The notes beneath the pieces were generated by a model. It was not told the origin of the DNA and ran no database searches. It saw nothing but the letters and a program-made list of their open reading frames with translations. A stretch of DNA of 64,000 bases, taken from Enterobacter cloacae complex sp. ECNIH7 (lineage in GTDB: Bacteria; Pseudomonadota; Gammaproteobacteria; Enterobacterales; Enterobacteriaceae). A program made the translations under genes and the position numbers. Below, piece by piece: positions 41,045 through 49,896 of this stretch. Location: assembly GCF_002208095.1 (NCBI RefSeq), contig NZ_CP017990.1:3596001-3660000 (forward strand), given 5' to 3'. Position 1 is the first letter of the stretch. Each line of letters starts with the position of its first letter.

Positions 41045-43285
41045 TCAGGCGTCCGCGCAGGACGCCTCTGCTTCCGGCAGTGACTCAAGCGGCACCGGTC
41101 TGCCAATCAGATAGCCCTGCACATAATCGATGCCTAGCGCGTGAACCGCGCTACGTATCTCTTCGCTTTCAACATACTCCGCCACCACCAGCATCTTTTT
41201 CATGCGCGCCAGATGGCAGATAGACGCCACAATCTGATAATCCAGACTGTTATTGACGATATTGCGAATAAAGCTGCCGTCAATCTTGAGAATATCCGCA
41301 TCCACGCTTTTCAGCCGCGCATAGCTCGCATAGCCGGTGCCAAAATCATCAATCGCAATACGTACCCCCATTTTCTGCAGCTGCCGGAGGATGTGTTGCG
41401 CCTGCTCCGCATTGCAAAAGGTGCTGCACTCCGTCACTTCAAAGATTAGCTGCCACGGCTCAATGGCGTATTTCGCCAGCAGGCGGCTCACCTCAAGCGG
41501 AAACTGCACCCGACACACGGTCGACGGGGCCAGATTAATGGCAAAGCGCTGGCCGGGCAGTCTTTCGCGATGCGCAGACAGGAAGCGTAAGGTATGCTCC
41601 AGCACCCACAAATCTACCCGCGAGGACAGACCAAACTCCTGCGCGACGGGCAGGAACTGGTCGGGGGAGATCAATAGCCCGTTTACATCCGGCATCCGGA
41701 GCAGGACTTCGTGATAGCAATCGCCACGCAGGCCGCGAACGGGTTGAACCAGCAGGGTGAATTCGTCGTTATCAAGCGCCTGTTGCAGGCGGCCCATCAT
41801 CGCGACCTTATCCTTCAGGTTGCGCTGCAAATGGACGGCACCCCGCTGCTGAAGATTTTCCGGATGGTTGGAGGAGAGCGACAGGTCGGCAACCACGCCC
41901 AGCTCGCCCAGCACCAGATAAAGATGGTTAACCGGGGACCGGACATAGCAATAGCTCACGCCCACCTGCGGCTGCAGCGGCATGCCGTCCCAGACAAAGC
42001 GGAACTGCTTGATATGCTCGTCCAGGGCTTCAATCCGCTGCTGGTGCGATTCCGCGTTGAGCCGTACCGCCAGGTCATACCCGGTCAGGTGATACACCAG
42101 CTCATTGGGCTGGAGAATGCCATTCACCCACTGCGCCAGCTGCTGCTTGTACTGAATCCGCAGCAACACGCCGTAATTTCGGCCCAGAATTTCCAGCTCC
42201 GGAATGCGCAGCAGGCAGAGCGCCGACCACGGGTTTTTCGCCAGATCGCGCGACAGCGCCCGCAGGTTAGGCATATGGACGACCGGGTCGAGCAGCGCCA
42301 GCCTGCGGGAGCGTTTGTTCGCCGCGCGCTGCCGTGTTGCCAGCATCGACATATAAATCACCACGAAGGAGAAGACCAGGTAACTGGAAGAGGTGATCGC
42401 CAGCTGAATGTCATACCCCGGATTTACCGGGATATAGCGATAAAAATAGTGAATAGACACCAGCAGTATCGGCGTCCAGATAAGCGAAATCAGCTTATAG
42501 CCAAAACGCATCGCGCCCCAGAGCATCACCGGCATCAGCAGGGAAAGAGTGTAGTTGGTGGTGAAAATGGAGCTGTTCTCATTCATCGGAATCAGCAGCA
42601 GCGAAAGCAGCACGCCAAGCGCGATAGCCCACACCAGCAACTCAACGACCGTCACCTTTTTGTCTATCTCGGAACGGATCTGCGAGAGAAGGCTTTTGAT
42701 ATAGCGCGGATGTCGAAGCAGGCGGATCAGCAGATAGCTCAGCGGCACGCCCGTTAGCCCGCTGACCAGCAGCGTCTGATAGTTGATGAGCGTGCGAATA
42801 TTGAGGGGATTTAATCCCGCAAGGCTCTGACGGCTCTCATACACGCCTAAATACACCGCAAACTGAAACAGCACCAGAAATAGCGTCGCGGGGCAGAACG
42901 CCTGCCAGAAGATGCGCTGCGCCATCAGCCGCACGTCGCCGTACGCGGTCATATTCCGTCTGGGCGCAAACACCCGGTAGCCACCCCAGCTGAGCACTAA
43001 AGGGACGACAAAATGGAGGATCCCCGCGACGGTTTCAAACATCCCGACCGACGGGTAATAGCGGATAAACAGCGACAATACGATCCCGGGCAGCGCTTCC
43101 AAACCAAAGAACATCATCAGCGAAAGCAAAAATGAGAGGGGTAAATAATAGAGTGCCGCAATGCCGTCGCCCAGCTGCGTGAATGTATTCGCGATGCTCA
43201 GCACGGGAAGTAAAACCACAGGCAAAATAAGCGGTAATGCCCACCAGCGGTTTTCATTTTTTTTCAGGAAAGCCAGAATGTTCAT
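41045..43285 (-). CDS. pdeF: Cyclic-di-GMP phosphodiesterase PdeF (YfgF)
   Basis: Inner-membrane protein that degrades c-di-GMP. The N-terminal half is a MASE1-type sensor with about eight membrane segments. A degenerate GGDEF domain follows (TGYDLAVRL in place of GGDEF), then an EAL domain with HEVLLRM as the EAL motif, NLAPS, EVTE, and DDFGTGYASYARL. These catalytic acids are intact, so phosphodiesterase activity is expected. ATG 43285 (MNILAFLKKNENRWW) gives 746 residues, close to E. coli (747); an ATG at 43336 would add 17. Neither has a strong ribosome binding site. Confidence 0.92.
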   Translation of the reverse strand: MNILAFLKKNENRWWALPLILPVVLLPVLSIANTFTQLGDGIAALYYLPLSFLLSLMMFFGLEALPGIVLSLFIRYYPSVGMFETVAGILHFVVPLVLSWGGYRVFAPRRNMTAYGDVRLMAQRIFWQAFCPATLFLVLFQFAVYLGVYESRQSLAGLNPLNIRTLINYQTLLVSGLTGVPLSYLLIRLLRHPRYIKSLLSQIRSEIDKKVTVVELLVWAIALGVLLSLLLIPMNENSSIFTTNYTLSLLMPVMLWGAMRFGYKLISLIWTPILLVSIHYFYRYIPVNPGYDIQLAITSSSYLVFSFVVIYMSMLATRQRAANKRSRRLALLDPVVHMPNLRALSRDLAKNPWSALCLLRIPELEILGRNYGVLLRIQYKQQLAQWVNGILQPNELVYHLTGYDLAVRLNAESHQQRIEALDEHIKQFRFVWDGMPLQPQVGVSYCYVRSPVNHLYLVLGELGVVADLSLSSNHPENLQQRGAVHLQRNLKDKVAMMGRLQQALDNDEFTLLVQPVRGLRGDCYHEVLLRMPDVNGLLISPDQFLPVAQEFGLSSRVDLWVLEHTLRFLSAHRERLPGQRFAINLAPSTVCRVQFPLEVSRLLAKYAIEPWQLIFEVTECSTFCNAEQAQHILRQLQKMGVRIAIDDFGTGYASYARLKSVDADILKIDGSFIRNIVNNSLDYQIVASICHLARMKKMLVVAEYVESEEIRSAVHALGIDYVQGYLIGRPVPLESLPEAEASCADA

Positions 43286-43637
43286 AGATGCCCGGTTAAA
43301 CCCCTTTCGCTCCAGAGGGAAAATAAAGACAGGCATCCAACCTGACGTACGCGCCGCCCGGCGGCGTGCGGGGCGAACAGTATGGAGGAAGGATTTTAAA
43401 TATCAGGGCCGGGAAGCCGTTGACTTAAATCAAACTACTTTACGCCAATAACTTTTTGCGGCATTTTTTTGAAATTATTTTCTTCATATTATCAATATGG
43501 TAAATGCATTAATTAATTTCAATAACATTAATCAATGTAAACATTGACGGTTATTTACACACTTCAGAATTGACCCCATCTTCCCGCTGTGCCTTAATAT
43601 CCTTGTCGCCCAAAAGGGCTTATCCAGGAAAAACAGA
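43286..43637. other. AT-rich intergenic region pdeF/yfgG
   Basis: 352 bp, AT-rich at about 43430-43560, divergent promoter region. TTTACGCC and a stretch of ATTAAT/CATTAAT steps are seen, but no gene, RNA or clear operator is supported. Confidence 0.5.
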
Positions 43638-43826
43638 GTGAGTCAGGTCACGCGTATGCGAAAACGACATCAATTTAATACCCGAATGACCCGCATCATA
43701 CTGCTCATCAGCTTCCTGTTTTTCTTTGGCCGCTTCGTTTACTCTTCAATTGGCGCCTGGTACCACCATCAGGACAAAACCCAGTCGCAGCAATCCAGCC
43801 TGACCGTCGACACCACCGCTCGCTAA
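43638..43826 (+). CDS. yfgG: Small membrane protein YfgG
   Basis: 62-residue protein with a basic N-terminus (RKRHQFNTRMTR) and one membrane segment (IILLISFLFFFGRFVYSSI, about residues 20-38). E. coli YfgG has been tied to nickel and cobalt tolerance; the mechanism is unknown. The start is GTG at 43638 with AGGA eight bases before it. Its TAA stop overlaps the stop of the convergent LysR gene. It marks the last backbone gene before the accessory block. Confidence 0.87.
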   Translation: MSQVTRMRKRHQFNTRMTRIILLISFLFFFGRFVYSSIGAWYHHQDKTQSQQSSLTVDTTAR

Positions 43827-44713
43827 ACAGCCGCAGGATGTTGCACGAGCCGAATAATGGCCGCGATCCCTTTGCTGAGGATTTTATCCTGTCGCATTAC
43901 CACCGCCAGCTGCCGCTGGAGCATGGGCGTAAGCGACATCACGCATAGCCCCTCGCGATCGGCATCCTGTTCGACCGCCATTCGCGGCACAATACTGTAG
44001 CCCAGCCCCGCGCGAACCATGCGTTTGATCGCCTCGATGCTGCCAAACTGCATCACCGGTGCGATCGCTAATCCATTAGCCGCAAACCAGCCATCGATCA
44101 GCGCCCGGGTACCGCTGCCTGATTCAAAGGCAATCAGCGGCTGAGCGTGCAGCGCCTCCGGGGTAAAGTCCCTGAAAGCATCCTGCTGCTCCCGCGACGC
44201 GATAAAGACAAACTCTTCGTCCATCACTGGCATGACGTCCAGCGCTCTGCCGCTCACCGGCAGCGTCACCAGCCCCATATCGAGCCGGTTCTCTTCGATG
44301 GCCCTGACGATGTCGAGGGTGTTGCCCGTCGTCACCCCCACGCTCAGGAGCGGATAGTCCTGGCGCAGCTTCTCCAGCAGCGGCGGCAGAAGATGGATGC
44401 AGGCCGTTGCCCCCGTGCCAAGCGTAATGGTGCCGCTCACATCGTGGCTGAATGCGCTCACGGACCGAATGGCGTCATCCACCGCCTGCTGAATACGCTC
44501 CCCATGCGCCAGCAACGCTTCCCCGGCAGCCGTAGCCTTAATCCCTCGCCCGGTACGCTCCACCAGCCGCGTTTGCAGAAATTGCTCCAGCTGGCGTATT
44601 TGCAGGCTGACGGCGGGCTGGGAAATACCCAGCACATCCGCTGCCGCTGAAAAGCTGCCGCGCTGGATCACCAGACGGAACGTGGCGAGATAGCCCAGAT
44701 TAAGCGTTGTCAT
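43823..44713 (-). CDS. LysR-family transcriptional regulator
   Basis: 296 residues with an N-terminal winged helix (SFSAAADVLGISQPAVSLQIRQLE, 20-44) and a C-terminal effector-binding domain with the usual alternating strand-helix pattern (IAFESGSGTRALID, GLGYSIVPRMAVEQ). It is divergent from an MFS transporter gene 97 bases away, the classic arrangement for a LysR regulator and its target. Effector unknown. No LysR T-N11-A box is certain in the gap. Confidence 0.88.
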   Translation of the reverse strand: MTTLNLGYLATFRLVIQRGSFSAAADVLGISQPAVSLQIRQLEQFLQTRLVERTGRGIKATAAGEALLAHGERIQQAVDDAIRSVSAFSHDVSGTITLGTGATACIHLLPPLLEKLRQDYPLLSVGVTTGNTLDIVRAIEENRLDMGLVTLPVSGRALDVMPVMDEEFVFIASREQQDAFRDFTPEALHAQPLIAFESGSGTRALIDGWFAANGLAIAPVMQFGSIEAIKRMVRAGLGYSIVPRMAVEQDADREGLCVMSLTPMLQRQLAVVMRQDKILSKGIAAIIRLVQHPAAV

Positions 44714-44810
44714 TCAAAGTTTCTCTTATACCGCGCATAAGGTTGCTGCCCTGCCAGCACAATAGCGCGCGAGTTATGCTCAGGACAACTGCATAACGGA
44801 ATGAAAAACA

Positions 44811-46040
44811 ATGGAAACACCCGCCCTGCCACGCCGCCTCGCCCTCACGGCGGGATGTAATCAGCTTATCAACTGGGGGATCTCGTTTTATATGCCCGGC
44901 ACCTTTGCAATGGCGATTTCAGCCGACCGGGGATGGTCATCACCGCAGATTTACCTCGGCCTGACGCTGGCGATGCTGGTGATGGCGGCGGTTTCTCCGT
45001 TTGTCGCCCGCCTGCTGGCACGCTTTGGCGGTCAGAAAGTGGTGATGAGCGGCACGTTGCTGATCGCCGCAGGCTGCGCAGGGATGGCGTATACCCAGAC
45101 GCTTTTTGGCTGGTACTGCGCCTGGCTTATCGGCGGCACAGGGATGCGCCTGTCGCTGTACGACGCGCTGTTCGCCGCTCTGGTAAACCTCTACGGGCAG
45201 CAGGCGCGAAGAACGATCTCACGCGTCACGCTGGCGGGCGGGCTGGCCTCCGCCGTTTTCTGGCCGCTGGGTGATGCCCTGCTTCAGGTCATGAGCTGGC
45301 AGGAGGCGCTGCGCGTCTATGCTCTTTTCGGCCTGCTGAGCGCGATGCTGATTCGAACGCTTCCCCGGCAAAGGCTGACGGTGACGACAAAGGTCACTGC
45401 GCCGCCGCTGAACAACGAGCGGCATAACGCCTGGCTTTATGCCGCCTTCATTGCCCTCATCACCTTTGTCTCTAACGGCACATCCACCCATCTGCCGGAG
45501 TTTATTGCCCACTTTGGCCTGCCGGTCGCCATCGGCATGCTGTGGGGGATCGGCCAGACGGGCGCCCGCTCGCTGGAAGTGCTGGCGGGTGCCCGCTTAA
45601 CCCCCTTCAAACTGACGCTTTTTACCGCGCTCGCCATGCCGCTCTGCTTTCTTCTGGGGATGAGCAGCGCCCTGTTTGCGTGGTGTGCAGCCGGTTTTGT
45701 GCTGGGCTACGGCGCCATCAACGGGCTGGTCACCATCGTAAAAGCCACCCTGCCGCTGGAGCTGTTTAGCACCGAAAGCTATGCCCGCCGCACGGGGATG
45801 CTGCTGATCCCAGGCCAGCTAATGGCGGCAGCCTCACCGTTTGCCTATGCGTGGCTGAATAAAACCCTGGGGATCGCGGGTGCAATGTGGGTTTCAACGG
45901 GGCTGACGCTGGTGATTGCCGGGCTGGCGATAGCGATTGTGCGCCGTCCAGGCAGGCAAACTGTATCGCACTGTATCCAGAGCGCCACGCTGACAAACGG
46001 GTACAAAACGCCGCCTCCGGCAAATATCTCCGATACATAA
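44811..46040 (+). CDS. Major facilitator superfamily transporter
   Basis: 409 residues, about twelve membrane segments in two halves with a central charged loop near residues 190-210 (TLPRQRLTVTTK). It lacks a signature that gives the substrate. It is probably controlled by the divergent LysR gene. The C-terminal 20 or so residues after PGRQTVSHC are polar and may be poorly conserved. Confidence 0.87.
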   Translation: METPALPRRLALTAGCNQLINWGISFYMPGTFAMAISADRGWSSPQIYLGLTLAMLVMAAVSPFVARLLARFGGQKVVMSGTLLIAAGCAGMAYTQTLFGWYCAWLIGGTGMRLSLYDALFAALVNLYGQQARRTISRVTLAGGLASAVFWPLGDALLQVMSWQEALRVYALFGLLSAMLIRTLPRQRLTVTTKVTAPPLNNERHNAWLYAAFIALITFVSNGTSTHLPEFIAHFGLPVAIGMLWGIGQTGARSLEVLAGARLTPFKLTLFTALAMPLCFLLGMSSALFAWCAAGFVLGYGAINGLVTIVKATLPLELFSTESYARRTGMLLIPGQLMAAASPFAYAWLNKTLGIAGAMWVSTGLTLVIAGLAIAIVRRPGRQTVSHCIQSATLTNGYKTPPPANISDT

Positions 46041-46090
46041 AAATGGTTTTCTTTCCCTGTCGCCATTCAGAACCGATGAGGAGAGAACCC

Positions 46091-46558
46091 ATGATTCGTC
46101 GTTATGCACTTATCCCCCTGCTTGTCCTGGCATCTGTAGCCCATGCCCGGGCCACACCGCTGGACAGCCTGAGCGCCGCGGACGTGAACGGCCCCGCCGC
46201 CGTTGCGCCGCTGGCGCAGCCGCAGCCGCCCGCAAAGCTGATAGTCGATCCCCCGCTTGCCGGGCCGCTGAGCAAAGGCGCGGTTTTTATTCAGTACCGT
46301 GCCGAAAACCTGCGCATCGAGCCGGTATTCGGCCCCGAAGCGCTCAAGGTTACCCCGCGCATCGGGCACATTCACGTGGTGGTGGATGACGCGCCGTGGC
46401 ACTGGGCTGACGCCAGCGGAGAGCCGGTGATCCTGGTGGGGCTGCCCGCCGGTAAACACAAGGTGACAATTATTCTGGCCGACCCGACGCACAAGCCGCT
46501 CGACCACAAAACCGTTGAATTCACCGTCCCGCCCCACGCGGCGGTCCACCATTTTTAA
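46091..46558 (+). CDS. Secreted DUF6130-like protein
   Basis: 155 residues with a signal peptide (MIRRYALIPLLVLASVAHA). The mature part holds RIGHIHVVVDDAPWHWADAS, VILVGLPAGKHKVTIILADPTHK and a His at the end (AAVHHF). The histidine-rich HIHVVVDD-WHW motif recalls metal-binding beta-sandwich proteins of the DUF6130 group. I do not know its function. GAGGAGAG is just before ATG 46091; the frame is open upstream into the MFS gene, but that is not used. The alpha/beta hydrolase gene follows 11 bases later, probably co-transcribed. Confidence 0.8.
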   Translation: MIRRYALIPLLVLASVAHARATPLDSLSAADVNGPAAVAPLAQPQPPAKLIVDPPLAGPLSKGAVFIQYRAENLRIEPVFGPEALKVTPRIGHIHVVVDDAPWHWADASGEPVILVGLPAGKHKVTIILADPTHKPLDHKTVEFTVPPHAAVHHF

Positions 46559-46569
46559 GGAGTCTGAAG

Positions 46570-47313
46570 ATGAAAGCACTGTCTGTAGTGACGGCAGGCC
46601 TGCTGGCGCTTTCCGCCAGCGCCTTTGCACAGAGTAAAACCAGCGTGGTGCTGGTCCACGGCGCGTTTGCCGACGGCAGCAGCTGGAATAAGGTGATTAC
46701 CCTGCTGCAGAAACAGCACGCCGAGGTCATTGCCGTCCAGCTCCCGCTCACGTCGCTTAAGGATGACGTTGCGGCCACGCGGCGGGCCATCGCCCGCGCC
46801 GAGGGTGACGTGGTGCTGGTGGGCCACTCCTGGGGAGGTACCGTGATTAGCGAGGCGGGCAACGATGCGCGGGTAAAATCGCTGGTGTACGTGGCGGCGT
46901 TCGCGCCGGATTCCGGCCAGTCGACGGCGGATCTGGCAGGAAGCTACCCTGCACCGCCGGGCAGCGCGGGCATTGCTAAATCGGCGGACGGCTATTTATA
47001 CCTGCCGACAGGAGCCGTCAGAAAGGACTTCGCGCCTGACGTGAAGCCAGCCATTCAAGATACGATTGCAGCCACGCAGGGGCCGATTAAGGCCGAGGCG
47101 TTTGGTGAAAAGGTCGCCCACGCGGCGTGGCATGATAAACCGAGCTGGTATGTGGTCAGCAAGAATGACCGTATGATCAACCCCGATCTTGAACGGGCAA
47201 TGGCGAAGACGATCCATGCGAAAACCGCCGAGGTGGCGGCAAGCCACGTGTCGATGGTCAGCCAGCCGCAGATCGTTGCCCGGACGATTGAGCAGGCGAT
47301 AGGCGGTAATTAA
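46570..47313 (+). CDS. Secreted alpha/beta hydrolase
   Basis: 247 residues with a signal peptide (MKALSVVTAGLLALSASAFA). The fold is a small alpha/beta hydrolase of the salicylate-esterase/hydroxynitrile-lyase kind: VLVHGAFADGSSW oxyanion region, nucleophile Ser87 in GHSWGG, Asp in KNDRMINPD, His in ASHVSMVSQP. An esterase or amidase role in the periplasm is likely; the substrate is unknown. It follows the DUF6130-like gene by 11 bases with AAGGAG at the start. Confidence 0.88.
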   Translation: MKALSVVTAGLLALSASAFAQSKTSVVLVHGAFADGSSWNKVITLLQKQHAEVIAVQLPLTSLKDDVAATRRAIARAEGDVVLVGHSWGGTVISEAGNDARVKSLVYVAAFAPDSGQSTADLAGSYPAPPGSAGIAKSADGYLYLPTGAVRKDFAPDVKPAIQDTIAATQGPIKAEAFGEKVAHAAWHDKPSWYVVSKNDRMINPDLERAMAKTIHAKTAEVAASHVSMVSQPQIVARTIEQAIGGN

Positions 47314-47323
47314 CCGGAGTGAC

Positions 47324-47767
47324 TCATTCGATCTTCTGCACTTCCGTATCCACCGGCAGCAGCGCAGTGCCGTCATGCGCTGCTGGCGCCATAAAGGGAA
47401 CCGGCCTGCCCGTCCGCCTGTCGACCAGCAGCGAGTGACGCTCGCCCTGCGCAAACAGATTTTGCTCTCCCCACTGACGCAGCGCCACGATCACGGGGAA
47501 AAGACGTTCGCCTTTGTCGGTCAGAACATATTCCTGATAAGCCGTGCCGTCCGATGCTCCCTGTAACGTCAGGATTTCCGCCTCAACCAGCTTGCGAAGC
47601 CGGTCAGAAAGGATGTTGCGCGCCACCCCAAGGCTGCGCTGAAAATCCCCAAAGCGCGTCATGCCGTCAAACGCATTACGCACAATAAGAAGCGACCAGC
47701 GATCCCCGAGAAGGTCAACGCTGCGGGCAACGGGACAATATTCCTCTTTTACCGTATTTCGGGACAT
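47324..47767 (-). CDS. HxlR-family transcriptional regulator
   Basis: 147-residue winged-helix protein with the family start CPVARSVDLLGDRWSLLIVR and recognition-helix region LGVARNILSDRLRKLVEAEIL. HxlR proteins often sense redox or reactive carbonyl stress through a conserved Cys, here Cys11. ATG 47767 (MSRNTVKEEYCPV) gives the family N-terminus; an ATG at 47836 would add 23 unlike residues. Its product probably binds the repeats in the divergent region and controls the MFS gene and itself. Confidence 0.9.
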   Translation of the reverse strand: MSRNTVKEEYCPVARSVDLLGDRWSLLIVRNAFDGMTRFGDFQRSLGVARNILSDRLRKLVEAEILTLQGASDGTAYQEYVLTDKGERLFPVIVALRQWGEQNLFAQGERHSLLVDRRTGRPVPFMAPAAHDGTALLPVDTEVQKIE

Positions 47768-47801
47768 CACCTGTTTTCCTCGCAAAGGCCAACCTATAAC
47801 T

Positions 47802-47855
47802 AGTTGCATTTTAAAACTGCTTAGCCTAGCATTCAACCAGTTTCATTTTAAAACC
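47802..47855. promoter_or_regulatory. Direct-repeat operator in the HxlR/MFS divergent region
   Basis: AGTTGCATTTTAAAACT (47802-47818) and AGTTTCATTTTAAAACC (47839-47855) match at 15 of 17 positions, are spaced 37 bases start-to-start, and contain the TTTTAAAA palindrome. They sit between the two start codons, so I infer an HxlR operator. Confidence 0.6.
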
Positions 47856-47882
47856 AGGTTATCACAGGCGAGGATTTTGAAT

Positions 47883-49097
47883 ATGTCACTGACGTCAGCC
47901 CTTCCTTCAGCCGACATGCCGCGCAGCATGGTCTGGCTGTTCGCCACCGCCAGCGGCCTAAGCGTGGCAAACGTCTATTACGCCCAGCCTTTGCTTGACG
48001 CGCTGGCGAACGATTTCGGCATCAGCCATGCGGCCGTGGGTGGCGTGGTGACCGCGACACAAATTGGCTGCGCGCTGGCTCTTTTGCTTGTCGTTCCTCT
48101 GGGTGACAAAGTGGATCGTCGACGACTCATGGCAGTACAGCTGATTGCTCTGGTGGTGGCGCTGGTTTCCGTCAGCATGGCACAGTCCTCTTCAGCGCTG
48201 CTTATCGGTATGCTTGCGACCGGTATGCTGGGCACGGCCATGACGCAGGGGCTGATCGCCTACGCCGCCAGCGCCGCGTCGCCCCATGAACAGGGGCGCG
48301 TTGTCGGCGCGGCACAGGGCGGCGTGTTCACAGGTTTGCTGCTCGCTCGCGTCTTTGCCGGTGGCATCAGCGATATCGCGGGCTGGCGCGGGGTTTATCT
48401 TTGTGCTGCCGCGCTGATGCTTATGATTGCGTTACCTCTGTGGTGGCGACTCCCCGCCCTGCCAGCCGTCACTGCCACGATGAGCTATCCGCGCCTGATT
48501 GGCTCAATGCTCACGCTGCTGCGGCAGGAAAAAGTGCTGCAGATACGCGGCGTGCTGGCGCTGCTGATGTTTGCATCGTTCAACATTTTCTGGAGCGCGC
48601 TGGTGCTGCCGCTGAGCGCACCGCCGTTTAACTTTTCGCATACAGCGATTGGCGCGTTTGGGCTGGCTGGCGCGGTGGGCGCGCTGGCGGCTGGCCGGGC
48701 AGGACGCTGGGCCGATCGGGGATATGCCCAACGCACCAGCGCGGCGGCGCTGAGTATCTTACTGTTAGCCTGGTGGCCCTTGTCGCTGATGGACCGTTCA
48801 CTCGGGATCTTGCTTATCGGCATCATACTGCTCGATTTGGGCGGTCAGGCGCTGCACGTCACTAATCAGAGCATGATTTTCCGCACCCGTCCCGAGGCGC
48901 ACAGCCGGCTGGTCGGGCTTTACATGCTGTTTTATGCCGTCGGCAGCGGACTCGGCGCGCTCGGCACAACGATGGCGTATGCCTGTGCCGGCTGGCCGGG
49001 CGTCTGCCTGCTTGGCGCCTCGGTCAGCCTGCTGGCGCTGGTGTTCTGGTGGCTAACCCGCGCTAGCCACCGCTGTCCGCGGGATAATCCCGATTAA
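47883..49097 (+). CDS. Major facilitator superfamily exporter
   Basis: 404 residues, about twelve membrane segments. The NVYYAQPLLDALANDF start and GDKVDRRRLM loop fit the sugar/drug-exporter group that includes Bcr/CmlA- and YnfM-like proteins. It is likely a drug or metabolite efflux pump. ATG 47883 follows GAGG nine bases upstream. Its last 12 codons overlap the end of iolB on the other strand (35 bases), so the C-terminal tail HRCPRDNPD may be shaped by iolB. Confidence 0.87.
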   Translation: MSLTSALPSADMPRSMVWLFATASGLSVANVYYAQPLLDALANDFGISHAAVGGVVTATQIGCALALLLVVPLGDKVDRRRLMAVQLIALVVALVSVSMAQSSSALLIGMLATGMLGTAMTQGLIAYAASAASPHEQGRVVGAAQGGVFTGLLLARVFAGGISDIAGWRGVYLCAAALMLMIALPLWWRLPALPAVTATMSYPRLIGSMLTLLRQEKVLQIRGVLALLMFASFNIFWSALVLPLSAPPFNFSHTAIGAFGLAGAVGALAAGRAGRWADRGYAQRTSAAALSILLLAWWPLSLMDRSLGILLIGIILLDLGGQALHVTNQSMIFRTRPEAHSRLVGLYMLFYAVGSGLGALGTTMAYACAGWPGVCLLGASVSLLALVFWWLTRASHRCPRDNPD

Positions 49098-49887
49098 TCC
49101 ACGCGTGGTCCTCTTCCCAGGTGAACATCCATTTGCGCACCGGGCCGGCCATCACGTTGAGATAGTAGCTGTCATACCCGGCCATCGTCGCCACCGGGTG
49201 GTAGCCCTTCGGCACCATCACCACGTCACGGTTATAGACCGCCATACACTCATCCAGCGTTCTGTCATCGGTGTAGACGCGCTGCATGCAGAACCCCTGC
49301 TCCGGGTTAAGGCGATGATAGTAGGTCTCCTCCAGGTAGGTCTCCTGAGGCGGGTTATCCGTGTCATGCTTGTGGCTCGGGTACGAGCTGGTGCAGCCCT
49401 CGTTGGTCCACACCTCCACCACCAGCAGGCTATCGGCGGGCCTGTCTTCCGGCAAAATGTTGTGCACGTAGCGCTGGTTGTGGCCTTTGCCGCGCGCTTC
49501 ACCGTCGATATCCTGCGGGGCAATCAGCCGCGTCGGATAGGTGCCCTTGCCCGGCGCGGCGCAGACCGCCAGCTCCAGCGTCGTCAGCGCCTTCACCTGC
49601 ACCGTCTCCTGCGGGGTGACGTACACCGCCCAGGGCTTGATGCGCTCGAACGGGCTCATCCGCTCGCCGATATCGTTAAACTGCGCGGAAGGCGTGCTGA
49701 TGGAGGCCCGCCCGGCAACCAGCACCAGGCAGCGCTCTTCGCTGACGGCGGGCAGCGTCAGCGTCTGCCCCTCCTGCAGCTCATACGCCTCAAAGCCGAC
49801 GTAGCCCCACCCCGCGCTTTCCGGCGTAACAGACTGGGTGCGCCCCTCCGCGTTCGGCTGCTGCCAGCGTGATAACAGACGTGACAT
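49063..49887 (-). CDS. iolB: 5-deoxy-glucuronate isomerase
   Basis: Cupin-type isomerase in inositol degradation: turns 5-deoxy-D-glucuronate into 2-deoxy-5-keto-gluconate. 274 residues. The metal-binding histidines are in SYPSHKHDT, and the C-terminal PKGYHPVATMAGYDSYYLN and GPVRKWMF are typical. It is the last gene of the long iol operon, 9 bases after iolE, and overlaps the MFS gene from the other strand. Confidence 0.94.
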   Translation of the reverse strand: MSRLLSRWQQPNAEGRTQSVTPESAGWGYVGFEAYELQEGQTLTLPAVSEERCLVLVAGRASISTPSAQFNDIGERMSPFERIKPWAVYVTPQETVQVKALTTLELAVCAAPGKGTYPTRLIAPQDIDGEARGKGHNQRYVHNILPEDRPADSLLVVEVWTNEGCTSSYPSHKHDTDNPPQETYLEETYYHRLNPEQGFCMQRVYTDDRTLDECMAVYNRDVVMVPKGYHPVATMAGYDSYYLNVMAGPVRKWMFTWEEDHAWINRDYPADSGG

Positions 49888-49896
49888 GTTCCCTCC

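Noticed and set aside
45887..46090. Upstream extension of the DUF6130-like gene
   Set aside because: It would overlap the MFS gene and bury the signal peptide; the ATG at 46091 has an excellent GAGGAGAG site.
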